This document shows, one piece after another, positions 7,334-17,059 of a DNA stretch of 64,000 nt. The stretch comes from Roseiarcus sp963765375 (lineage in GTDB: Bacteria > Pseudomonadota > Alphaproteobacteria > Rhizobiales > Beijerinckiaceae). The notes under the pieces are model-generated. The model was not told the DNA's origin and did no database searches. It was given only the letters and a program-made list of their open reading frames with translations. The position numbers and the translations under genes were made by a program. How positions within the stretch are numbered: position 1 is the first letter of the stretch; every line of letters begins with the position of its first letter. The DNA is taken from contig CAVXVZ010000009.1 of the NCBI GenBank assembly GCA_963765375.1, forward strand, positions 62,001 to 126,000, read 5' to 3'.

Positions 7334-9463
7334 TCACCGCGCCAGGATCGCCAGCAGCAGCAGGGCGACAATGTTGGTGATCTTGATCGCCGGGTTCACC
7401 GCGGGACCGGCGGTGTCCTTGTAGGGGTCGCCGACCGTGTCGCCGGTGACAGCAGCCTTGTGCGGCTCGGACCCCTTCATCCACTTGTTGCCGTCCTTGT
7501 CGACGAAGCCGTCCTCGAAGCTCTTCTTGGCGTTGTCCCACGCGCCGCCGCCCGAGGTCATCGAAATGGCGACGAAGAGGCCGTTGACGATCACGCCGAG
7601 CAGCGACGCGCCGAGCGCGGCGAAGGCCGAGGCCTTCGAGCCCGATATCCACAGCGCGCCGAAATAGACGACGAACGGCGCCAACACCGGAAGCAGCGAG
7701 GGCACGATCATCTCGCGAATCGCCGCCTTGGTCAGCAGGTCGACAGCGCGGCCGTAGTCGGGACGCTGCGTGCCGTTCATGATGCCGGGCATCTCCTTGA
7801 ACTGGCGCCGGACCTCCATCACCACCGAGCCCGCCGCGCGCCCGACTGCGGTCATCGCAATGCCGGCGAACAGATAGGGGATCATGCCGCCGAAGATGAG
7901 CCCGGCGACGACATAGGGATTCGAGAGGTTGAAGTCGACGACGCCGACGTCCTTGAAATAGGGCGCGCCGGTCTCGGTGAAGTGCCGGATGTCGTTGGTG
8001 TAGGCGGCAAACAGGACGAGCGCGCCCAAGCCGGCCGAGCCGATCGCGTAGCCCTTGGTGATCGCCTTGGTGGTGTTGCCGACCGCGTCGAGCGCATCGG
8101 TCGACTGCCGCACTTCCTTAGGCAGGCCAGCCATCTCCGCGATGCCGCCGGCGTTGTCGGTCACCGGGCCGAAGGCGTCGAGGGCGACGATCATGCCGGC
8201 GAGGCCGAGCATCGTCGTCACCGCGATCGCGGTGCCGAACAGGCCGGCGAGCTGGTAGGTCGAGACAATGCCGGCGACGATGACCAGCGCCGGGAGCGCC
8301 GTCGATTCGAGCGACACTGCAAGGCCCTGGATCACGTTGGTGCCGTGGCCGGTCACGGAGGCCTGCGCGATCGACACCACCGGGCGTTTTCCCGTGCCGG
8401 TGTAATATTCGGTGATGACGACGATCAGGCCAGTGATGACCAGGCCGACAAGGCCGCACACGAACAGGTTCGCGCCGGTGACCGACTTGTCGGCGACAGT
8501 TCCGATCTCGCCCCAACCGACGACGAACTGGGTCGCGATGGCGAGGCCGACGATGGAGAGCGCGCCGGTGGCGATAAGCCCCTTGTAGAGCGCGCCCATG
8601 ATCGAGCCGTTGGCGCCGAGCCTGACGAAGAACGTGCCGACGATCGACGTCACGATGCAGGCGGCGCAGATCGCAAGCGGATACATCATGGTCGCAATGA
8701 GCGCCGGCGTGCCGTCGAAGAAGATCGAGGCCAGCACCATCGTCGCCACGACCGTCACCGCGTAGGTTTCGAACAGGTCGGCGGCCATGCCGGCGCAATC
8801 GCCAACATTGTCGCCGACGTTGTCGGCGATGGTCGCCGGGTTGCGCGGATCGTCCTCCGGAATGCCGGCTTCGACCTTGCCGACGAGATCCGCGCCGACG
8901 TCCGCGCCCTTGGTGAAGATGCCGCCGCCGAGACGGGCGAAGATCGAGATCAGCGAGGCGCCGAATCCGAGGGCGACCAGGGCGTCGATGGTGATGCGAT
9001 CCGAGGGCGCATAGCCGAGAGGGCCGGTGAGAACGCCGAAATAGCCGGCGACGCCGAGAAGCGCGAGACCCGCCACCAGAAGTCCGGTCACCGCGCCCGA
9101 GCGGAAGGCGATGTCGAGGCCGCCCGCGAGCGATTTCGTCGCCGCCTGCGCCGTGCGCACGTTGGCGCGCACCGAGACGTTCATGCCGATGAAGCCGGCG
9201 GCGCCCGAGAGGATGGCGCCGATCGCGAAGCCGATCGCCACGGTCCACGACAGCAGCAGCCCGAGACCGATGAACACGACGATTCCGACGCCGGCGATGG
9301 TCATATATTGGCGCCTGAGGTAGGCCTGCGCCCCCTCGCGCACTGCGGCCGAAATCTCCTGCATCCGCTGCGAGCCGGCGTCCGCCGACATCAGACTTGA
9401 GATCGTGTAGACGCCATAGACGATCGAGAGGAGCCCACAGACGATAATCAAGCCCAAAAGCAT
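7334..9463 (-). CDS. hppA: K+-independent membrane H+-translocating pyrophosphatase
   Basis: This 709-residue integral membrane enzyme hydrolyses pyrophosphate and pumps protons across the cytoplasmic or an intracellular membrane. About 16 hydrophobic segments are visible. The substrate loop is present as DVGADLVGKVEAGIPEDDPR and DNVGDNVGDCAGMAADLFE. The residue pattern GNTTKAITKG carries Lys where K+-dependent enzymes have Ala, so this should be the K+-independent, proton-pumping type. Length is normal for bacterial HppA. It is monocistronic; the upstream 210 bases contain a perfect inverted repeat at 9509-9534. Confidence 0.97.
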   Translation of the reverse strand: MLLGLIIVCGLLSIVYGVYTISSLMSADAGSQRMQEISAAVREGAQAYLRRQYMTIAGVGIVVFIGLGLLLSWTVAIGFAIGAILSGAAGFIGMNVSVRANVRTAQAATKSLAGGLDIAFRSGAVTGLLVAGLALLGVAGYFGVLTGPLGYAPSDRITIDALVALGFGASLISIFARLGGGIFTKGADVGADLVGKVEAGIPEDDPRNPATIADNVGDNVGDCAGMAADLFETYAVTVVATMVLASIFFDGTPALIATMMYPLAICAACIVTSIVGTFFVRLGANGSIMGALYKGLIATGALSIVGLAIATQFVVGWGEIGTVADKSVTGANLFVCGLVGLVITGLIVVITEYYTGTGKRPVVSIAQASVTGHGTNVIQGLAVSLESTALPALVIVAGIVSTYQLAGLFGTAIAVTTMLGLAGMIVALDAFGPVTDNAGGIAEMAGLPKEVRQSTDALDAVGNTTKAITKGYAIGSAGLGALVLFAAYTNDIRHFTETGAPYFKDVGVVDFNLSNPYVVAGLIFGGMIPYLFAGIAMTAVGRAAGSVVMEVRRQFKEMPGIMNGTQRPDYGRAVDLLTKAAIREMIVPSLLPVLAPFVVYFGALWISGSKASAFAALGASLLGVIVNGLFVAISMTSGGGAWDNAKKSFEDGFVDKDGNKWMKGSEPHKAAVTGDTVGDPYKDTAGPAVNPAIKITNIVALLLLAILAR

Positions 9464-9508
9464 GGCGAAAAGCCCCGTTGGTAGGCCGCAGGCGCTCTCC
9501 CGCGGCTA

Positions 9509-9534
9509 GTTTCTGGGCGCCTCTTGCCAGAAAC
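9509..9534. promoter_or_regulatory. 8-bp perfect inverted repeat upstream of hppA
   Basis: GTTTCTGG (9509-9516) and CCAGAAAC (9527-9534) form a perfect inverted repeat with a 10-base spacer, 46 bases before the hppA start. It could be an operator, a leader hairpin, or the terminator of the GH94 gene that ends at 9677. No T-run follows on either strand. Confidence 0.35.
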
Positions 9535-9676
9535 CGCGCCCTGCCGCAACGCGGCGCCGGCGTTTTCGGATCGGTTTCAGACCAAAGTCTCGTTGCGGCG
9601 CGGGGCGGGAGGCGGCCAAAAGGCTGGCCGCGGCGCGATTTCCGCTCCCGCCGTTTTGGCCCGCCTACGCAGAGGT

Positions 9677-12600
9677 TCAGCGCTTCAGGCCGCCGCGCCT
9701 CCAGGTCAAGTCGCCGATGCGCAGCGACTGGACCTCCAGTTCCCCTTTGGGCTCGAACAGATCGGCGCGCGCGGCGATGCGGCCGTCCTCCTGTTCGACG
9801 CCAATGAGGGCGTAGGCCGCCGACAGCATGCGCGCGGCCGAGCCGGTGTACCATGACCAACCGCCGCGCCCGCCATGGCCCCAACCCTCGTAGATGTCGG
9901 CAGGCTGCTGGATAGGAATGAGGCCATAGATGGCGATGTTCTCAGGGTCGGCCTTCTTCATCGGCGAGATCTTTTCGAAGATTTCGAAGGCGCGGGCATA
10001 GAGACGAGCGGCCGATTCGCCATCGCCCCTGGCGCGGGCCGAGAGCGCCAGGCGCATGAAGCCGTCGACGATCCAGGTCGCGCCATGGCTGTATTGGGCG
10101 CCGTTCTCGCGAACGCCGGGCGGATAGTCGGCGATGCGGCCCGGATAGGGCTGCGAATGCTCGTAGAAAGGGGTTTCGAGCAGCAGCACGCGGTTCGGCC
10201 GCTCGATCCCTTTGAGGCCGCCCTCGATTGCAGCCAGAGCGCGCTTGTCGTCGCAGGCGCCCGAATAGGCGGCCCAGCCGGTGGTCATCGCGTTGCGGAC
10301 ATCAACCTCGCGTCCGTCATCTGCGAAGTCGAGCAGGTAATGGTCGCCGCGCCAGCCGATCTCGAGCGCCTGGCGCTGCCGGGCGAGCGCCGCCTCGCAG
10401 CGGGCGGCGAACGCCTCGTCCTGTTTGAGGCGCGCGAGGGGAATGAAGCCGTCGAGCACGTTGACGAGAAAGAAGCCCATCCAGACGCTCGTGCCGATGT
10501 CGCGGCGGCCGAGCGCGTCGATGCCGTCATTCCAGTCACCCGCCCGCAGGAGCGGCAGGCCGTTTGCGCCGAGATGCTCGAGTGTGAAGTCGATCGCGAG
10601 GCGCGCATGCTCGTAGACAGTCGCGCTCTCGCGCGAGACGCGAGGAATGACGATCCAAGTGTCCTCATTCGACGGCACAGCTTCGCCTTCCAGGAAGGGC
10701 GTGGTCTCGTCGAGCACGCTCTTGTCGCCGCTTTGGCGCACATAGCGGGCGAGCACGTACGGCAGCCACAGGTGTGGATCGGACGCCTTGGTCCGCTGGC
10801 CAAGTCCCGTCCCGCCGCCAGGCGCGCGATGCCACCATTTGAGCACGTCGCCCTCACGAAACTGCTGGCTTGCATGAAGGACGATTTGCGCCCGGGTCAG
10901 GCGCGGTTCAATGAGCGCGAGCGGCAGCACGTCCTGCAGCTGGTCACGATAGCCGGTTGCGCCGCCAAGCTGGTTTGGTCCCAAGCGGCCGAAGAGCCGC
11001 GAGGCGTAGAGCTGGTAGGGTAGCCAGGTGTTGACCAGCCGGTCGAAGTCCGGCCGGTTCGTGCGAACCTCGACACGGCCCAGGCGGTTGGCCCAGGATG
11101 CTCGGGTCGCCGCGAGCTCGCTTTCCGCTTCGGCGACGCCGACGCGCGCCGCCGCGGCGAGCGCTTCGCTCCGACTCGGGGCCTGGCCGAAGCCGATGGC
11201 GATTTTCGCTTCGCCCCCAGGCGGGAGCGTCAGCTCGCCGCAGAAGGCGGCCACGCGCCGCCCGTCGTCGGGCGCGGAACCGTCGCTCAAGCCGGTTTCG
11301 ACCATCGCCGGCGTCAGGATATTGCGCCCTGGCCCGCCGAAGAACCGGGCGCGGATGGTCTCGGTCGCCGGATTCCGCAAGCTCGTCGCCGCGAAGGCGA
11401 AGCCGCGCTCGAAATCGTTGTTGGGGTTCTGGAACAGGAGCGTCGAGCCGACCGTCTCGTCGCGGATCTTGTCGACGCTCGCGTTCGGACTGTCCTCGAG
11501 CGCGAGATCGAAGAAGGGCGTTATGCGCAGGCGCTTGGGACGCGGCCCACGATTGCGCAGAGTCAAGAGGCGCATGTCGCCTGGATAGTCGGGCGGGACA
11601 AAGACGACATGGTCGATCGTCAGATCGCCGCGGGTCGTGACAAAAGTCGCGACCCCGGGTTCGTAGGTCGCCTCGCAAGTCGCGTCCTCGGGCTGGAACG
11701 GCGTGAAGCCTGCCGCGCCACTCTCGCTCTTTTCGAGATCGCGCAAGTAGACGATCTGCCCCGGCTGGACGACGGTCACGCTGTCGAAGCGGAAAGCGGA
11801 GAGGCCGTTTTGGCGAGCATTGCCGAAGGCGGAGAAAATCTCGCCGTCGTTGGAGACCATCGTCGCCATCCCGCGCTCGTTCGCCATCACATGCGCCCAG
11901 GGGCGCGGCGTGCGATGGGTGAGGGTGAGCTTCCTGCCGTCGGCCGAGAAGCCGAACGGCCATCGCGAAGGGAGCGCGGGCGACGGCTCGACGGCCCGGG
12001 TCTCGTAGAGGCGCCTATGCAAGTCGGGCTCGGGCAGAGGCGCGAGACCGAGGCGCCCGGCGATCAGTTCGCTCGCCCACACCGCGTTGTCGGAGCGGCC
12101 GACGATGAATTCCGCCTCGGCCGCGGCGCCCGGCGCAAGCGTCGCCTCAAGGGTGAAACTCGCGGCCGGATCGAAGGTCCAGACCTTGCCTTCGTCGTCG
12201 AGCTTGCGCCAGCGCCAAGGCTCGCAGCCGGTGGGCCGCGGGAGCGAGCCTTCGCCGATGAAGCGGATGCGCAAATCCTCATAGCCGACGAGGTCGGTCC
12301 CCAGTCCCGGCTTAACGGCGAAGAACGCGGTTTCGCCACGGTCCGCGCGCGCCGACCGCAGGAGCCGGTTGCGCGCCAGAATGGCGTTGAGCGGGCGCAC
12401 GAACACGGTCTCGACATGCATGCCGGCGAAATCGAGATCCTTTGCATAGGCCCCGGTTTCGGCCTGCGCGATCTCGCAGAAGCTCGTCAGGCGCAGCCGC
12501 CTCGTCCTGTCGGATCCGTTCTCGAGCCGCACGCGCCAGCTGATGATCGCGCCGCGCGAGTCGGGCGCGATCTCCATTCGGGCCTCGATTCCGTTGAGCG

Positions 12601-15124
12601 CATTGACGATCGCAAGGCGATTGAAGCCCGGCTCCTCGATCCTGTAGTCGCCAGCGCGCCGCGCCGGCTCGAAGCCGATCGACCAAGGCGCTTCGCCGTC
12701 CTCGCCTACGTAAAAAAAATGTCCCCGCGCCTGCAGTGGATCGAGCGGACGGCGGAAGAGATCGATCGGGCCGCCCCCGCGCTCCGCCCCTATGACGAAG
12801 GCCGCGCCGCGGCCGTCACGCTGAATCTCGATCCCGACCGCCCCGTTGTTGAAGACAAAGCGATCGGGACGCCGGCCAAGCTCGAGCGGCGCGCCCTCGA
12901 GCCATGGCGCCGCCGGTCCGGATTTGGCGCGCTCCTTCACCGCCGCCGCCACGCCCGCCGCGGCCATAGCGGCGATCGCCGCGCCATAGGCGAAGCCCAG
13001 CGTCTTGATCGCGTCGGGCATTGGGGCGCCGCCGCGCGCAAGCGTCTCGGCCCCCGTCCAGGCCTTGTCCCAATCCGGCCCGCGCGGGATGTAAAACGGA
13101 ATGAGGAGCGGCGCCCAGGTGCCAAAACGGCGGATGCCGTCGGGAATGGCGCGGGTGCGTCCATGGTGGCCAACGAAGCGCGCCGCCGCCTCGTCGGCCC
13201 GGTCGCCGCCAAGAAACGACAAGTTGACCAGGGTCGCGACCCTGAGCCCCATATGGTCGAACCAGATGAGGATGCGCAGCCAGTCGTAGGCGAGCAGTCC
13301 GAGAAAGAGGGTCAGACTGAATTGCCGGAAGCCGCCGGAGCTCTGAGTCGCGTCGGTTGCGATCGCGACGCCCGACCGGATCGCGCCGTCCTGGTTATAC
13401 CAGGTCGGGTCCGGGGACTGGCGCAGGAACGAGTTGATGATCGGCGCCATCCACAGGCCCCAGCGGAGAACGCGCACGCCCTGCTCGACCAGACCCTCGA
13501 CCCCGCTCGGGCTGACCAGCGTCTTGATCGGCCTCAGGCTTCTCCGCAAGCCCGCATCGAGCAGGACGTAGTTGATGGAGAAGAGCGGCGCCGCGAGCGA
13601 CCAGTTGATCACGCCAGCCACCAATTCCGCCCAGAACAGCCTGACCCCGCCTGCCACCTCACCGAGATTGATCATCCCGTATTTGTTGAAGATCGGATAG
13701 GTTGTGAAATCGCCGAGCTTGCGCCCGTCGAGGCGGTAGTTGACGTCGGCGTAGGCCCAGAATTTGGCGATGACGACCTGAAGCTGGCTAGCGTCGAAAT
13801 ACCATCCGAGCGCGCCGGCGACCAAGCCGCCGAGCAGGAGGCCTAGCGCATAGAGGCGCCAGCTTTGCAGCTTCCGCCGCTCGCCCGCAATGACGCTCCA
13901 GGCGTCAAAGGCCAGATCGACGCCGCCGTAGGTGAGCGCCCCGACGACGCCCATCGCCAGAAACCGCACGCCGCCGTCGTAAGCGGCAAGGCCGGCGCGA
14001 AAGGCCAGCGCGAGACCGAGGCCCGCGACGATCCCGCGCGCAGGCCCGCGGGGATCGCGGTAGGCGCGCTTTAGCCGGCCGAAGAACGGCGACGTCCCGT
14101 CGGCGCTGCCCATGATCGTCTTCGCGAGCGGGAAGGCGAGCGCGCCGCCGATGGGACCGATGAGAAGCGCAGTTCGATCGAGGATCGTCGCCGCGCCGGG
14201 CGCGCGCAGGATGAGAGCCGCGACGAGGATGAAGCCCATGAACAGCGCGCCGTAAATCGCGCCCTTGACGAAGCCGGTTCGCCAATGCTCCCAGGCCGCC
14301 TCGAAGCGCGGCGGGCGGCCGCCGAGCCAATCAAGGACGATGCCGGTCAGAAGGTAGACGATCGCCCATAACCCCGCCTGGGCGAGCGCGGCGCAGAAGC
14401 TGGAGAAGAAAATCGCCAGGAACGGCTGCGCGACCAACTGCGCCGCATTGGCGATCAGCGGGGTCGCGGCGGCGAGCGCGCCGCTCAAAGCAAAAATCCC
14501 GTGCGTGCGGGCCGAACTCGGGAGCAGGTTGACGCTGACGAGATTGATCATCGTCAGCATCGCCTCGCCCACGAACCATAAGGTGAGCGCGCGGCCGATC
14601 GCGACTTGAGCCGGAAACGGCAGGCTGGCGTGCGCGGTCGCCATGGCCCCGAGTTCGGCCATGTGCCAGTCGGCGCCCGTCGCCATGACCAGGTTGAACA
14701 GGAACGGAATTGCGATCAGGCTCAACGCCTCGATGAGCCGCAGTCCGCGATAGCCGGCGATCAGGGCCATGATCGACCCCCCGGCATAGACGATCAGCGC
14801 AATCGTCGCCCCAGCCGGATCGAACCGCCAGACATCGGCCCACGGTCCGGGCAATTGCCAGAATCCGATCGAGTCGTTGCGCTGGAAGGCGAAGATGGCG
14901 AAGGCCGCGGCGTCGGTGGCGATCAGCGCCGCGGAATACGGGCGCTCGGCCCGCGCCCAGCGGATCAGAGCGAGCCCCACAGCCCCGGCCAGCGCGGCGA
15001 CGATCGGCTGACGCGCGCCGATCGCCGCGTAAAAGCCGAGCGCGAGCGCTGCTGCGCCGGCCGCCGCGACGGAAGTCGGGGCGACGGGTCGGCGCGCGAA
15101 AGGGCGCGCAAAAGGGGACGTCAT
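9677..15124 (-). CDS. giant membrane protein with C-terminal GH94-type glycoside phosphorylase/hydrolase domain
   Basis: About 1,815 residues. The first 700 or so contain roughly 12-15 hydrophobic segments; two beta-sandwich-like halves follow (about 800-1100 and 1150-1400) and then a GH94 catalytic domain marked by RDQLQDVLPLALIEP, WWHRAPGGGTGLGQRT and GDWNDGIDALG, whose Asp is the family's general acid. This is the architecture of the C-terminal half of cyclic beta-1,2-glucan synthases, which trims or phosphorolyses beta-1,2-glucan, but no GT84 glucosyltransferase domain is present. The start at 15124 is chosen for AAGG seven bases upstream; ATGs at 15130, 15163 and 15202 remain possible. 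Confidence 0.85.
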   Translation of the reverse strand: MTSPFARPFARRPVAPTSVAAAGAAALALGFYAAIGARQPIVAALAGAVGLALIRWARAERPYSAALIATDAAAFAIFAFQRNDSIGFWQLPGPWADVWRFDPAGATIALIVYAGGSIMALIAGYRGLRLIEALSLIAIPFLFNLVMATGADWHMAELGAMATAHASLPFPAQVAIGRALTLWFVGEAMLTMINLVSVNLLPSSARTHGIFALSGALAAATPLIANAAQLVAQPFLAIFFSSFCAALAQAGLWAIVYLLTGIVLDWLGGRPPRFEAAWEHWRTGFVKGAIYGALFMGFILVAALILRAPGAATILDRTALLIGPIGGALAFPLAKTIMGSADGTSPFFGRLKRAYRDPRGPARGIVAGLGLALAFRAGLAAYDGGVRFLAMGVVGALTYGGVDLAFDAWSVIAGERRKLQSWRLYALGLLLGGLVAGALGWYFDASQLQVVIAKFWAYADVNYRLDGRKLGDFTTYPIFNKYGMINLGEVAGGVRLFWAELVAGVINWSLAAPLFSINYVLLDAGLRRSLRPIKTLVSPSGVEGLVEQGVRVLRWGLWMAPIINSFLRQSPDPTWYNQDGAIRSGVAIATDATQSSGGFRQFSLTLFLGLLAYDWLRILIWFDHMGLRVATLVNLSFLGGDRADEAAARFVGHHGRTRAIPDGIRRFGTWAPLLIPFYIPRGPDWDKAWTGAETLARGGAPMPDAIKTLGFAYGAAIAAMAAAGVAAAVKERAKSGPAAPWLEGAPLELGRRPDRFVFNNGAVGIEIQRDGRGAAFVIGAERGGGPIDLFRRPLDPLQARGHFFYVGEDGEAPWSIGFEPARRAGDYRIEEPGFNRLAIVNALNGIEARMEIAPDSRGAIISWRVRLENGSDRTRRLRLTSFCEIAQAETGAYAKDLDFAGMHVETVFVRPLNAILARNRLLRSARADRGETAFFAVKPGLGTDLVGYEDLRIRFIGEGSLPRPTGCEPWRWRKLDDEGKVWTFDPAASFTLEATLAPGAAAEAEFIVGRSDNAVWASELIAGRLGLAPLPEPDLHRRLYETRAVEPSPALPSRWPFGFSADGRKLTLTHRTPRPWAHVMANERGMATMVSNDGEIFSAFGNARQNGLSAFRFDSVTVVQPGQIVYLRDLEKSESGAAGFTPFQPEDATCEATYEPGVATFVTTRGDLTIDHVVFVPPDYPGDMRLLTLRNRGPRPKRLRITPFFDLALEDSPNASVDKIRDETVGSTLLFQNPNNDFERGFAFAATSLRNPATETIRARFFGGPGRNILTPAMVETGLSDGSAPDDGRRVAAFCGELTLPPGGEAKIAIGFGQAPSRSEALAAAARVGVAEAESELAATRASWANRLGRVEVRTNRPDFDRLVNTWLPYQLYASRLFGRLGPNQLGGATGYRDQLQDVLPLALIEPRLTRAQIVLHASQQFREGDVLKWWHRAPGGGTGLGQRTKASDPHLWLPYVLARYVRQSGDKSVLDETTPFLEGEAVPSNEDTWIVIPRVSRESATVYEHARLAIDFTLEHLGANGLPLLRAGDWNDGIDALGRRDIGTSVWMGFFLVNVLDGFIPLARLKQDEAFAARCEAALARQRQALEIGWRGDHYLLDFADDGREVDVRNAMTTGWAAYSGACDDKRALAAIEGGLKGIERPNRVLLLETPFYEHSQPYPGRIADYPPGVRENGAQYSHGATWIVDGFMRLALSARARGDGESAARLYARAFEIFEKISPMKKADPENIAIYGLIPIQQPADIYEGWGHGGRGGWSWYTGSAARMLSAAYALIGVEQEDGRIAARADLFEPKGELEVQSLRIGDLTWRRGGLKR

Positions 15125-15291
15125 CTCCATGCCTTGCGCGCTCCCCGCTCCGCTTGGGCCCATCCCTTGCGGATTGCTCACTGAGTCGCAAGCTCGCGTC
15201 AAAGACGCTTGCCGGCCGCCCCATAGCCGCCCAATATGGCGTCTATGCGCCTCTTTGGCGGTTCAGGATTTGGCCGGCGGCTGGCGTCAGG

Positions 15292-15534
15292 ATGAAGCAC
15301 ATGATTGTCGAACGATGGTTCGCCTTCGCTCTCGCGGCCGCGGTCCTCGGCGCGGCGGCCGGCGCCGCCGAACTGCCCGCCCAAAACAAGAAGCCGACCA
15401 AGGCCGAACCTGCCAAGACATGCGACGTCGCCGGCAATCCCGGCGTGCTGGCGGCGAACGGCGTCTGCGTGCGGCTCAGCGGCTATGTTTCGTCGCAATT
15501 CAGCGCCGGCCAACTGCACGAGCAGTACAAATAG
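15292..15534 (+). CDS. small secreted protein resembling the N terminus of an alphaproteobacterial porin
   Basis: An 80-residue protein with a signal peptide (MKHMIVERWFAFALAAAVLG, cleavage likely after AAGAAE around residue 26), a Lys/Pro-rich linker, and the segment CDVAGNPGVLAANGVCVRLSG. The last part resembles the first mature residues of alphaproteobacterial 16-stranded porins, where a Cys-containing loop precedes the first strand (LSGYVSSQFSAG), but the gene stops there. It is either a stand-alone small periplasmic protein or the 5' remnant of a porin gene. CAGGA lies just before the ATG. It diverges from the GH94 gene. Confidence 0.65.
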   Translation: MKHMIVERWFAFALAAAVLGAAAGAAELPAQNKKPTKAEPAKTCDVAGNPGVLAANGVCVRLSGYVSSQFSAGQLHEQYK

Positions 15535-15572
15535 GCTCGCCGCGGAAGGGGCTTTGGGTCTAAACGGGACCC

Positions 15573-16037
15573 ATGAGCAGAAAAGCCCATCCCGCCTTCG
15601 CCCACCTCGGACGTCCGTCGCAAATTCCCGAAGCGCCGGACGCCAAGACGCTGGACCGAGCGCCGAATCCTCAGGTCGACTCCGACTATATCACCCGTTT
15701 CACCGTCCCCGAGTTCACCTCGATCTGCCCGGTGACGGGGCAACCCGACTTCGCCCATCTCGTCATCGACTACGCGCCGGATCAATGGCTCGTCGAGTCG
15801 AAGTCGCTGAAGCTCTACCTCTGGAGCTTCCGCACTCATGGCGCGTTCCACGAGGACTGCACCGTGCGGATCGGCAAGGACCTGGTCGGCGTCATCGAGC
15901 CCCGTTGGCTCAGAATCGGCGGCTACTGGTTCCCCCGCGGCGGCATGCCGATCGACGTTTTCTGGCAGAGCGGCAAGCTGCCCAAAGGCGTCTGGCTGCC
16001 CGATCAGGGCGTTGCTCCTTATCGCGGACGCGCGTGA
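15573..16037 (+). CDS. queF: NADPH-dependent 7-cyano-7-deazaguanine reductase QueF
   Basis: QueF reduces the nitrile preQ0 to the amine preQ1 in queuosine tRNA modification. The 154-residue single-domain type is seen here (T-fold). The active-site Cys52 is in FTSICPVTGQPDFA, with Asp59 as proton donor, and the substrate-binding stretch is ESKSLKLYLWSFRTHGAFHE. Length and motifs match the short, homodimeric-unit QueF. It follows the small porin-like gene by 38 bases on the same strand. Other queuosine genes are not in the window. Confidence 0.97.
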   Translation: MSRKAHPAFAHLGRPSQIPEAPDAKTLDRAPNPQVDSDYITRFTVPEFTSICPVTGQPDFAHLVIDYAPDQWLVESKSLKLYLWSFRTHGAFHEDCTVRIGKDLVGVIEPRWLRIGGYWFPRGGMPIDVFWQSGKLPKGVWLPDQGVAPYRGRA

Positions 16038-16072
16038 GCCTGGGCTGGGAACGTGTCAGGCCGACGGCCCGG

Positions 16073-16972
16073 CTAAGCCGCCTGGTCCGCTCGATGCGTC
16101 GCGGGCCTCGGCCACAAACGCTTGCGCGCGCCGAAGCGCGGCCTGTCGAGCGTCGGAGCAAGCCGCGCCAGCGCATAAACCCGCGCGCGCAGTTCGTCGG
16201 CGAGCGTCTGACGGTTCCGGATCGCGGAGATCGAGGCGAAGGGGACAGGCGCCCCGATCACGACCGGGAGGCTGGTCCCGATGCGCGCCTTGACTTCGTG
16301 GAAGATGAGCGAAAGGCGCAACGTCAGGCTGAGATGACTCGCGATCTGGAAGAGACGGCTGTTCTGGCCGCCGAACCAGAACGGAACGATCGTCGCCTGC
16401 GAACGCTGGATGAGCTGCGACACGAACGGCTGCCAGCGCCCGTCCACCGCTGGCTTGAGGCCGAGCTTGTCGGGCGCGGTCGAAATCGCGCCGGCCGGAA
16501 ACACCACTACGGCCCCGTCGCGCTCGAGCTGGGCGCGCGCCGCCGCCCGCGAGGCGAGATTGGTCCGCTCGGCTGCTTCGGTTCCCGAGAAATCGACCGG
16601 CAGGATGAACCGGGCCGCTTCCGGCGCCCGCGTCAGCACGATGTGAGTAAGAACGACGAAATCGCTTCTGACCTTGCTTGCCAGCCAGGCCATGACGATG
16701 CCGTCGAGCACGCCGTACGGGTGATTGGCGACGAATACGACCGGGCCTGTCCTGGGAATGGCGGAAAGCGCGTCGGCGTCGTAGCGGACGTCGAGCTCGA
16801 GCGACCGCACCGCGGCCTGCCAGAACGTCTCGCCCAAGCGCGGAAAGCGCTGGTTGTGCACATACATCCGCTTCAGCTTCGGCTGGCCGGTGGCTCTCTC
16901 GACCAGCCGAATCAGGCCCCGCTTGATCGGGGGATCGCTCGCGGTTGCGTAACTGAAGAGATATTCGTCCAT
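16073..16972 (-). CDS. lysophospholipid acyltransferase family protein
   Basis: A 299-residue acyltransferase of the PlsC/LPLAT superfamily, acting at the membrane-cytosol face to transfer an acyl chain to a glycerol- or ornithine-type acceptor. The catalytic HX4D motif appears as NHPYGVLDG, and a second family block is VVFPAGAIS. The segment PFWFGGQNSRLFQIASH is typical of a subgroup related to ornithine-lipid and haemolysin-type acyltransferases. The ATG at 16972 (MDEYLFSYA) has GAAGGCGAG upstream; the longer open frame adds Arg-rich sequence of no resemblance. It lies downstream of kdsA on the same strand with a gap of about 87 bases. Confidence 0.85.
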   Translation of the reverse strand: MDEYLFSYATASDPPIKRGLIRLVERATGQPKLKRMYVHNQRFPRLGETFWQAAVRSLELDVRYDADALSAIPRTGPVVFVANHPYGVLDGIVMAWLASKVRSDFVVLTHIVLTRAPEAARFILPVDFSGTEAAERTNLASRAAARAQLERDGAVVVFPAGAISTAPDKLGLKPAVDGRWQPFVSQLIQRSQATIVPFWFGGQNSRLFQIASHLSLTLRLSLIFHEVKARIGTSLPVVIGAPVPFASISAIRNRQTLADELRARVYALARLAPTLDRPRFGARKRLWPRPATHRADQAA

Positions 16973-17059
16973 TCGACTCGCCTTCGCGCGCGGCCGATCG
17001 CCCGGGATATCCCGCCCGCGCGACCGCCATGTGACAGGCTTCTGCCATGGGCGCAAAAT

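Noticed and set aside
7298..9400. A 700-codon plus-strand frame opposite hppA
   Set aside because: Antisense shadow of hppA; composition (Arg, Asp, Gly, His) is typical of such shadows.
11609..13846. A 745-codon plus-strand frame opposite the GH94 gene
   Set aside because: Antisense shadow; no ribosome binding site, domain or motif.
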